Source: Streptomyces sp. R41 (lineage in GTDB: Bacteria; Actinomycetota; Actinomycetes; Streptomycetales; Streptomycetaceae). Taken from it: a DNA stretch of 64,000 nucleotides. The stretch is taken from assembly GCF_041053055.1 (NCBI RefSeq), contig NZ_CP163443.1, positions 1,922,001-1,986,000 on the forward strand, written 5' to 3'. The translations under genes were made by a program, and so were the position numbers. Shown here one piece after another: positions 9,406-17,500 of this stretch (positions within the stretch are counted from its first letter, which is position 1; every line of letters starts with the position of its first letter). The notes beneath the pieces were generated by a model, which was given only the letters and a program-made list of their open reading frames with translations, was not told where the DNA came from and ran no database searches.

Positions 9406-12350
9406 CGACCGTCCCCCTTTGTCGTTCCTGGTGCTGTGCCGTCCTGGGCCTCGTCGCCCGCGGCGTTCTCCTGGCGGCCGCGCCGCCAGCCCCGCTGGAG
9501 CGAGGCCATCCGGTTGCGTACCTCGTCGGCGTCGCGGTCGGCAGGGTCCGCTCCCGTACCGTCGCGGGCCTTGTCGCGCTCGGTGCGGCGTTCGGGGCCG
9601 GCCTTCAACTGCGGGGCCAGATTGGCCTGTCTGACGCGGCGGGGCAGCGGGCCCACACCCGATTCTGCCTCTCCCGTCACGGCGTCGGAGCGCGGGGTGG
9701 TCTCGTCCGTACTCGGCGACGCGGGGGTGCGACGGGTGCGTTTGGGGAGGGTGGGGGCATCGCGGAGGTCGGGCGCCTCACGCAGACCGGGCGCCTCACG
9801 CAGACCGGCGGCTTCTCGCACGCCGGAGGCTTCTCGCAGGCCAGGGGCCTCGGAGCGCTCACCGCCAGGCCGTGCCGGGCTTTCGCCGCGCGCCCCGCGC
9901 CGGGCCGGCAGCAGCTTTCCGCCGTCGAGTTCCAGCGCGCCGCGCTCCGCCGGCTCCAGGTTCTGCACCGGCTCCATGCTCTGCCGTGATGCGAAGTCCT
10001 CGGCGAGTTCCTCGTCCGTCTCGTCGCGCCGCGACCTCGTCTGGGCCACGGGACGGCCGTGCGAGCTGACGAGCTTGGGGGCCCGGCGCCTCGGCAGCGG
10101 GACGGGGGCAGCATCCGGAAGGTCGTCGTCGCCGGAGCGGGCGGGCTCGCCACGGCTGTCACCCGCCTGCTGGTGCTGCTCGCCCGGGACGCCGACGATG
10201 GAGCGGCGCGGCCGGAACAGACCGCCGCGCTCGCTCTCCTCGTCGTCGAGGGCGCCCGGGAAACCGGTGAGGGCGTCGAGCCCCCGGTCCACGTCGACCG
10301 GCGCCTCCAACTCGACCGGACCGTCCAGGATCGAGGCGGGCAGCCCCGGGAGTCGCACCGGCATCTGGGAGAGCGCGGCCTTGCGGCTCTCCTCGGTCTC
10401 GCCCCCCTTGGCGGGCAGCGCGCGGTCGAGGCGGAAGCCGATGCCGTTGGTGTCCGGGACGTCGTCGGTGAGCAGCGGGTCGGGGATGAACACCACCGCG
10501 GTGGTGCCACCGTAGGGGGACGGCTGGAGGGAGACGCGGACGTTCTGCCGCTGCGCGAGCCGGCTGACCACGAAGAGGCCGAGCCGGTCGGTGTCGGAGA
10601 GTTCGAACTCGGGGGTCTCGGCGAGCCGCAGGTTGGCGTCGAGGAGCGCCTCGGCGGCCATGCCCAGGCCGCGGTCGTGGATCTCCAGGGTGAAGCCGTT
10701 GGCGACACGCTCGCCGAGGACCTGCACGGCTGTGTGCGGGGGTGAGAACACCGTGGCGTTCTCCAGGAGTTCGGCCACGAGGTGGGTGAGGTCGGCGACC
10801 GCGGGCCCCGTGACGGCGACGCGCGGAAGACGCCGTACCTCGATGCGCTCGTAGTCCTCGACCTCGGCGACGGCGGCGCGGACGATGTCCATGAGCTGGA
10901 CCGGCTTGCGCCACTGCCGGGACGGGGCGGCGCCGGAGAGGATGACCAGGCCTTCCGCATGGCGACGCATGCGCGTGGTCAGGTGGTCGAGGCGGAAGAG
11001 GTCGGCGAGTTCGTCGGTGTCCTCGGTCCTGCGCTCCATCGTGTCGAGCAGGGTGAGCTGCTTGTGGAGCAGGACCTGGCTGCGGCGGGCGAGGTTGACG
11101 AAGACCTCGGAGACGCCGTCGCGCAGTTCGGACTGCTTGACCGCGGCCTCGACGGCGGCGCGCTGAAGGGTGTTGAGGGCCTGGCCGACCTCGCCGATCT
11201 CGTTCTTGTCGTACTCCAGGCGCGGCACTTCGGTCTCGACGTCGACCTGTTCGCCGGCGGAGAGGCGGCGCATGACGCTGGGCAGCCGGACGCCGGACGC
11301 CTCGTGGGCCTCCAGGCGCAGTCGGCGCAGATCGCGGATGAGGCTCCGGCCGATGCGTACGGACATGACGAGCGAGACCAGCACGGCGATGAGCCCGAGG
11401 ACGCCCGCGATGACCGCCTTGACGATGACGCTCATGGCCACGGGCCGGACGCGGTCCTGATAGCGGTCGCCCGCCTTGTCGTCCAAGTCGCCGAGGTCGT
11501 CGAGGACATGCCCGGCCGCACTGTCCCAGCTCTTCGCGGTGACGCCGCGGGGTGCCCCGGCGGCGGAGGTGACGACGGAATGCTCGGCCACGCGCAGGGG
11601 CGCCGTGTCGGCGTTCTTCCAATAGCGCTCGAAGCGTTCGCGCTCCGAGGAGGGCAGCAGCGGCAGGCTGATGTCGTAGAGCAGGGTGCGCTGGGCCACG
11701 AGGTCGGAGATGTCGCGGATCTCGTCGCGCGAGATACGGCCCGCGACGAGTGCGGAGCCGAGGAGGGCGTCCTCGCGGGAGAGCAGCTCGCGGGCGCGGG
11801 TGACGTTGAGGAGGGCGCGGGCCTGCTTGTCCATCGCCACGTTGTCGACGCCGTCGAGGGAGGCCAGGAGGGCGTAGCAGGGGTCCACGAGAAGGTTGTA
11901 CTGATTGAGGGCCTCGGCGCGGGGCACCGTTCCGTCCTCGACGCTGCGGCGCAGCGAGTCGATGCCGCCGACGGCGTCCAGGAGGGAGGTGAGGCGCCCC
12001 GCGGTGCCCGCGCCCATCTCCTCGCGCAGGTCCTCGTCCTTGGCGTTCTTACGGATCTTCGCCACGGCCCGGTCGGTGGCAGTCCTGCTGCGCTTGAGCG
12101 CCGCAAGCCCGTCGGAGGCGCGGGGATCGGCCAAATAGACGAGGGTCTGGCGACGTTCCTGCTGGAGGACGCGGACGGTGTCCTCGGTGGGGTAGCCGAT
12201 CTTCTCCACGATGTCCGACACGTTGAACAGCTGGTTGGCCGCGCGGCCCGTGAGCACGGTCGCAAAGCCCCAGATCGCGGTCAAGGACACCAGCGGCACG
12301 AGGAGCAGCGCCACGATCTTCCGGCGGATGGACTTCCCGCGAAAGCGCAT
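9402..12350 (-). CDS. cvnA: Conservon sensor histidine kinase-like protein CvnA
   Basis: 982 residues. A first membrane segment lies at about 12-32 (IVALLLVPLVSLTAIWG). An extracytoplasmic nitrate/nitrite-sensing-type domain follows, then a second membrane helix near 310-330, a HAMP region, and a HATPase_c domain with N-box ELLENATVFSPP and G-box HDRGLGM. A long disordered Pro/Arg-rich tail (about 650-982) ends the protein and carries about five hexapeptide repeats related to PGLREA (roughly 9770-9860). The ATG at 12350 is preceded by GGGGGAGG; an upstream GTG-type start would add 18 unlikely residues. First gene of the conservon operon. Confidence 0.92.
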   Translation of the reverse strand: MRFRGKSIRRKIVALLLVPLVSLTAIWGFATVLTGRAANQLFNVSDIVEKIGYPTEDTVRVLQQERRQTLVYLADPRASDGLAALKRSRTATDRAVAKIRKNAKDEDLREEMGAGTAGRLTSLLDAVGGIDSLRRSVEDGTVPRAEALNQYNLLVDPCYALLASLDGVDNVAMDKQARALLNVTRARELLSREDALLGSALVAGRISRDEIRDISDLVAQRTLLYDISLPLLPSSERERFERYWKNADTAPLRVAEHSVVTSAAGAPRGVTAKSWDSAAGHVLDDLGDLDDKAGDRYQDRVRPVAMSVIVKAVIAGVLGLIAVLVSLVMSVRIGRSLIRDLRRLRLEAHEASGVRLPSVMRRLSAGEQVDVETEVPRLEYDKNEIGEVGQALNTLQRAAVEAAVKQSELRDGVSEVFVNLARRSQVLLHKQLTLLDTMERRTEDTDELADLFRLDHLTTRMRRHAEGLVILSGAAPSRQWRKPVQLMDIVRAAVAEVEDYERIEVRRLPRVAVTGPAVADLTHLVAELLENATVFSPPHTAVQVLGERVANGFTLEIHDRGLGMAAEALLDANLRLAETPEFELSDTDRLGLFVVSRLAQRQNVRVSLQPSPYGGTTAVVFIPDPLLTDDVPDTNGIGFRLDRALPAKGGETEESRKAALSQMPVRLPGLPASILDGPVELEAPVDVDRGLDALTGFPGALDDEESERGGLFRPRRSIVGVPGEQHQQAGDSRGEPARSGDDDLPDAAPVPLPRRRAPKLVSSHGRPVAQTRSRRDETDEELAEDFASRQSMEPVQNLEPAERGALELDGGKLLPARRGARGESPARPGGERSEAPGLREASGVREAAGLREAPGLREAPDLRDAPTLPKRTRRTPASPSTDETTPRSDAVTGEAESGVGPLPRRVRQANLAPQLKAGPERRTERDKARDGTGADPADRDADEVRNRMASLQRGWRRGRQENAAGDEAQDGTAPGTTKGDGR

Positions 12351-12773
12351 GGCCTCCCCCAGCTCGCCCCCCTTTGGCCCGGGGGTACACATGTGCGTCA
12401 ACAAACGGCGTGAGCCTACTACCGACGCACAGGTAACTCGAAGAGCTGTCCGGGCGCAGCCCCCGCTCGATGGGAACGAGACATGGGCAGTTGTCCGTTC
12501 ATTGGGGGAGATTGCCTCCCCGAATCCGGCACTTGGAGCCGGATCGGATCGGATCGGTGAACTTGGTCAGTTGGCTGGATTTTTTCGCTCGTTGGGAATC
12601 TTCGCAGCATGTCGTTCGTCCTTCTGTACAGGAGATGGGGGCGGAATCGGTCACAGGGGCCGCATGCCGCGCTCAGGCGGCGTAAAGCAGCGCAAGCCGG
12701 GCAGCCACTGGGGAGCCGGTGTCGCATGACACCAGTGCGAGGGGCCTGCTGGGCGGTGGGGAGTGACGAGTTG
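12351..12773. other. Divergent intergenic region between cvnA and a membrane protein gene
   Basis: 423 bases with no supported gene. It must hold the promoters of the conservon operon (leftward) and of the membrane protein (rightward). It contains an operator-like dyad at 12501-12525 and a GGATC-rich stretch with a T-run around 12540-12585. No promoter can be fixed by eye. Confidence 0.6.
12501..12525. promoter_or_regulatory. 25-base dyad upstream of the conservon
   Basis: ATTGGGGGAG and CTCCCCGAAT are inverted copies with one mismatch per arm, separated by ATTGC. Its position between divergent genes suggests an operator. No known regulator consensus was recognised. Confidence 0.4.
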
Positions 12774-13307
12774 ATGGGCACGGCGGAGCGGCGCGTGGCG
12801 CCTGAGGTCGGCGATGCGGCGCACCAGACGGCGCGGCGGGGTCCCGAGGCACTGGATCACGACATTCCGGCGCACGGGGGTGGGACCGCTGAGAGCACCG
12901 CGGCTCAGGAGCAGCCGCACTACCGGCCGTTGTGGTTCGAGGAGCCCGCGCGGCGGCGCCGGATGCCCGATCCGGTGCGTACGGCCGCGGTGCGGGCGGT
13001 GCTGATCATCGCCGTGACGCTGATTCAGGCGATGGTGGCGTTCCTGTGCACGCTGGCCGGATCATGGCTGGCGTTCCCGATGGTCCTCAGCAGCGTGGCG
13101 AGCACCGTTGTGGCGACGTGGGCCGCACTCGACGTGTGGGTGACGCGCCAGGTGTGGAACCAGCGCAACGGCGTGGTGTCGGCACCGAGCAGCACCGCCC
13201 GGTCCCTGCGGTGCGAGCGGCGCAGGGCACGACGGCAGGCGCGTGCCGCGGAGCGGGCTCAGGAGCGCATACGCCCGGGCGGGACGGGGCAGTTGTCGCA
13301 CCCGTGA
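12774..13307 (+). CDS. Small membrane protein divergent from the conservon
   Basis: 177 residues, family not recognised. About 60 hydrophilic residues come first, including HYRPLWFEEPARRRR. Two hydrophobic helices follow (AVRAVLIIAVTLIQAMVAFL, then SWLAFPMVLSSVASTVVAT). The C-terminal 50 residues are very Arg-rich (RCERRRARRQARAAERAQ), probably cytoplasmic. ATG at 12774 chosen because GGGGAG lies upstream; earlier in-frame starts give an implausible Arg-rich extension. Divergent position suggests a functional link with the conservon, but this is inference. Confidence 0.7.
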   Translation: MGTAERRVAPEVGDAAHQTARRGPEALDHDIPAHGGGTAESTAAQEQPHYRPLWFEEPARRRRMPDPVRTAAVRAVLIIAVTLIQAMVAFLCTLAGSWLAFPMVLSSVASTVVATWAALDVWVTRQVWNQRNGVVSAPSSTARSLRCERRRARRQARAAERAQERIRPGGTGQLSHP

Positions 13308-13311
13308 GGGA

Positions 13312-13402
13312 GCCGAGGTCGTCGAGAACCAGGCGGTGCAGCTCGGCCCGCACCCCGGCCTTGCCCCACTCGGCGATCCGGCGCTGGGCCGCGGCCACCG
13401 GC
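13312..13402 (-). pseudogene. IS5-family transposase fragment (internal piece, minus strand)
   Basis: Read on the minus strand, this stretch encodes AQRRIAEWGKAGVRAELHR followed by LVLDDLG. That is the hallmark internal region of Streptomyces IS5/IS427-type transposases. Nothing on either side continues the protein. It is a diverged inverted copy of the fragment near 14250-14340. Confidence 0.7.
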
Positions 13403-13475
13403 GCAGGGCGAGCACTGACCTGCGAACTCGAAAGCGGCGCGCCCGAGGGCCCGCCCGTTCGCCGACTTGTGACGG

Positions 13476-13868
13476 TCAGGCCTTGGCGTACTCCCAGCCG
13501 CCGCAGCTGTACGGGGTGCCGTCGGACGTGTCCTGCAGGCAGGCGCGGATCTGCAGGGTGGTGCCCTCCGCGAAGGACAGGTTCCAGTCGTGGGCGACGG
13601 CGTAGCCGTAGCCGTTGTAGTACGAGTGGGTGGCGGAGCTCGAGTTGTAGCGCCACTGGGCGGCGGTGCCGTGGCCGTCCTTCTTCATGTCGAGGGCGGT
13701 GAGGATCTCGCCGTCCTCCGCGAACTCGGTCATCGCGCTCGGCGAGGTGATGGAGTTATAGGCCTCGTAGACGTTGCCGGCGGCCTGTGCCGGGGCGGTG
13801 GCCAGGACGAGCGCCGACGCGGAGGCAGCGGCTATCCCAAGGACGGTCGTCAGACGACGGTAGGGCAT
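13476..13868 (-). CDS. Small secreted protein of unknown function
   Basis: 130 residues. A clear Sec signal peptide is present (RRLTTVLGIAAASASALVLA, then TAPAQAA with an AQA cleavage site). The mature part is about 100 residues, hydrophilic and Tyr/Ser-rich (WRYNSSSATHSYYNGYGYA). Two cysteines near the C-terminus (IRACLQD and YSCGGWEY) probably form a disulfide. No family recognised. ATG at 13868 is listed; a TTG six bases upstream (13874) sits at a better distance from the GAGAGG ribosome site and may be the real start. The gene lies between two outward-facing transposase remnants, hinting that it was once carried by a mobile element. Confidence 0.75.
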   Translation of the reverse strand: MPYRRLTTVLGIAAASASALVLATAPAQAAGNVYEAYNSITSPSAMTEFAEDGEILTALDMKKDGHGTAAQWRYNSSSATHSYYNGYGYAVAHDWNLSFAEGTTLQIRACLQDTSDGTPYSCGGWEYAKA

Positions 13869-14126
13869 GCGCAAGGCAGTGTTCCTCTCTTCGGACAGCT
13901 GATCGAGCCTGAACTTACATGAGAGGAAAGGGAGTTCATCGCCGAATTTCTCCGTGTCCGGCGGAGCGCCAGGAGACGGGAGGGGGCGTTGGAATCCGTT
14001 ACGGGTCATCTCAATTGGCCAGGTGGGCCCCGCGTCCGTATCGGCATCCGCAACCGCGTCGGCACGGCACCCGGCACCCGGCACCGCACAGGACGGCCCT
14101 CGGCTGTGGTGGGGATCGCTCAGCGG
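13869..14126. other. Intergenic region upstream of the secreted protein gene
   Basis: About 258 bases before the transposase remnant. An AT-richer stretch near 13900-13960 is a plausible promoter for the leftward secreted protein. No gene is supported. Confidence 0.5.
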
Positions 14127-14490
14127 ATGGTGCCGGACGAATTGTGGGGGCTGTTCCGGCGGGAGGTGCCGCCGGCGATCGTGTTCGTCGCGATGTGGCT
14201 GCACATGGCGGAGCTTCGCCCTGCGTCGTTCGGTCCGTCCGGGACCACGGCCCAGCGCCGGTTCACAGAGCGGAGCAAGGCCGGGGTGTGGGCCGAGCCG
14301 CACCGCCTGGTCCTCGACGAACCGGACTTCCGCGGCGACCTGGAATGGTTCTCCGCTGTGCGATCGGCTCGCCCGACACGCGAGCCGACCACGCCCACCT
14401 GCGACGATGGTTGGCGGCACGGGGTAACCGGCTGCGACGCCGCTACGAACGCAAGACCGAGCACTTCCTCGCTCTCGCAAGCACCGCCTC
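14127..14490 (+). pseudogene. IS5-family transposase remnant with internal deletion and frameshift
   Basis: Frame 1 from 14127 reads MVPDELWGLFRREVPPAIVF, the usual IS5 N-terminus, but most of the segment after it is missing. It then reads TTAQRRFTERSKAGVWAEPH. After about 14345 the reading breaks. The transposase C-terminus reappears in another frame near 14430-14490 as RRRYERKTEHFLALAS, matching the conserved YERK...FLAL end. The catalytic DDE core is gone, so it cannot encode an active enzyme. Part of it (about 14250-14340) is an inverted diverged copy of 13312-13402. Confidence 0.75.
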
Positions 14491-14532
14491 CACCCACGCC
14501 GCGGAGCCGCGTATCGACACAGTCCCGCGCCC

Positions 14533-17500
14533 CTAGGGGGTGGCAGGCGCCGGGCGTTTGTACATCCGCGTGGCCGTGATCTCGCTGTGCACCGCCTCGT
14601 CCCCCTGAGGCTGCTGCGGCAGCCCCGGGCGGAGGTGTTCCTCCACGCTGATGTACTTCAGGCCGGCCCGCAGGTCGGCGTCGTTGCGCAGGCGGATGAC
14701 CAGCGGGAACTCGGCGAGCGCGGTCGTGTCGAACAGGCCGGTGGTGTAGAGGAGTTGGACGCCGAGCGCGTCTGACACGGCCCGCTGGAGTTCCAGCAGA
14801 TACGTGGCGTTGGCGCGGCCGATGGGATTGTCCAGGAACAGCGTGCCGGCGTGCCGGTGCTTGTCGCGGCCTCGGTCGTTCGATCGCAGCGCCGCCATCG
14901 TGCAGTACAACGCGATGGCCGCCGTGAGCAGCTGACCGCCGGAGAAGACGTCGCCCATCTGCCCGACGGGGACGCGCTCGGCGCGCAGCACGGCGTCCGG
15001 CTTGAGGATCTCGACGGCGACGCCCTTCGGCTGGAGCGCGGCGCTGACTCCGCGCAGCAGCAGCGACATGCCGTCGCGGCGCATGTCGGAGTTCTTCTTG
15101 ACCGCCGCGCGCGTGGCCTCGTCGACGACCTCGCCGAGCCGCTCGGTGAGCGTCGACTGGTCGGGCTCCTCGAAGCGGATGCGCAGGAACTCCTGCCCGG
15201 ACCACTCACCGAGCCCCTCGGGAAGCCGGGAGAGCCGCTGAGCGGACCGCAGCGTCGCCAGCGCCGACTCCACGAGCCCGCGCAACCGGTCCACGATCGA
15301 GTCGCGGTTGCGCTCCAGCTGCTCCAACTCGTCGGTGAGCACCCGCAGTCGGGGCGCGAACGCGTCCGCCCACTTCTGCGCGTGCTCGGGCAGCGCGGAC
15401 GCGGGCAGCTCGCGGATCTGCTGCCTGGCGGGGGTGCGTACCTGCTCGTACCGCGTGGAGTTGGCATGCCGTACGAGGATGTCGCTCGCCTCGCGCACGG
15501 CGGCCTCGGCGGCGGAGAGGTCGGCGGCGCAGCCGCGCAGGGAGCGACGGGTCTCGGCGGCGGAGTGCCGTGCCTCTTCGAGGGTGCCCGGGTAGGGCTC
15601 GGGCTCCTCCTGCTCCTCCTCGACATGCTCCCGCAGCAGGTCCCTGAGCAGGGCGGCCGTCTCGTCGAAGCCGCCGGCCGCGTCCTCGGCGGCGCGGTGG
15701 GCGTCGAGCAGCTCGGCGTGCGCCTCGCGCGCCTGGGTCAACGCCTCGGAACGGGAGGCGAGTTCGGCGGTGGCGGTGCGCAGCAGGCTCTGCGCGTGCC
15801 CGGCGTCGCGCGGCACCAGCTCCTGCGACAGCTCGGTGTGGGCCTCGCCGTCTTCGGGCGCGTGCCGCTCGGCCTCGCCGCGCAGCCGTCCGAGCTGCTC
15901 GCTCGCGGTGGACATGCGGGTCTCCAGGAGCTGCACGAGCTCCTCGGCACGCGCGGCGGCGGCCTGCCGGGAGGGCCCGTCGGAACCGTCCGGCGACTCC
16001 AGGAGCTGCGCCGCGCGCGTGCGGACCTTGTTGCTGAGCCGGTCCAGCTCCGCGAGCGCTGCGCTTTCGTCGCTTTCGGCCCGCGCCTGCTCGGCCCGCA
16101 GGTCAGCGCCGACGCCGACCTTCTCGTACAGCTGGGATGCGGCCCGGTAGGCCTCACGCAGGGCGGGCAGCGACGACTTCGCCGCGCCCGCCTCGTCCTC
16201 CGGTACGTCGTCGGGGGCGCCGGCGGTCTCCGCGCGCTCGGCACGCAGTGCGCGGGCCGTACGGCGGGCGTCGTCGGCGGCACGCTGGGCGGCGCGGCGG
16301 TCCTCGTCGGCGGCGCGGGCGCGCTCCAGGCAGACCTGGGCGCGGGCCTCCGACTCCGCTGCCTCATCGGCCAGTTCGCGCACCTTGACCTGCCAGCCGG
16401 CGCGCTCGCGCAACCGGAAGGCGAGCCCGGCGAGGGCGTCGGCGGCGCGCCGGGCCCGCTGGGCGGCCTCCTGCCGCTCGTCCCGTACGTGGGCCGCCTC
16501 GGCCGCCGCCTCGTCGGCCTCCGCCCGGACGGTGCGCGCCTCGGTCAGCTCGGCCTCGGCCTCCTCGGCGAACGCGCGCGCGTCCCGGGCGGCCGTGGCC
16601 AGCTCGACGAGCCGCCCCGCGGGGCAGCCGGTCCGCCAGGACGCGAGTCGCGCGGCCAGCTCGCGGTCCTTGCCGAGCCTGGCCGCGAGCGCCCGGATCT
16701 CCTCGTCCCGCTGGGTCGCGCGGGCGCGCAGCGCCTGCCGCTCCTCGTCGGCGGCATGCTCGTCGTGCATGGCGGGGTTCGGCGGTACGAGGAACACGTC
16801 GCTGTCGCCCGCGCCGGGGGCCGGAGTCGGGGCGAGCAGTGCGGCGGCCGTACCGACGGCGACGGCGGACCGCGGCAGCAGTGCGGCCTCGTTGAGCGCC
16901 TCGCGGGCCCGGGTGTGCGTGTCCGGGTCGGTGATGATCACGCCGTCGACCAGCTCCGGCCTGGCGGCCAGCACGCGCGCGTGGTCGGCGGGGTCGACGG
17001 CCTGCGCGAGGTAGCGCCAGCCGGGCAGCGCCGGGATTCCGTGCTCGCCGAGGTACTCGACGGTGGCCAGGACATCCGGCCCGGGCGGCAGCAGCCCGCC
17101 GTCACCCAGCGCTCCGAGGATGCGTGCGTCGTCGGCCGCGGCGGTCCGCAGCTCGAAGAGCTGGCGCTCGGCGGAGGCGACACCGTCGTCGAGGAGCTCG
17201 CGGAGTTCGTCGGCGTAGTGGTCCAACTGCTCGGGGGTGAGGGGGCCATCGGCCGTGGGCCGGGCATCGGCCCGAGCCTCGCCGTATCCACTGCCCGGGC
17301 GGGCGGCCACCGCGCCACCGGCCTGCCGACCGCTGCCCGGGACGGCACCCACCGCGCCACCGGCCTGCCGACCGGATCCACCCCGGACGTCGGGGCCGAC
17401 CGCCCCGGCATCGGTGCCGTCACCCGCGCCGGTGCGCTTTCCCGCTGTGCGGGCACCGCCCTCGCTGTCGTCGCCGATGCCCTCGGGTGCGGCCCCACGC

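Noticed and set aside
13087..13656. Intact transposase gene on the minus strand
   Set aside because: Only about 30 codons match a transposase; the rest is antisense of other genes.
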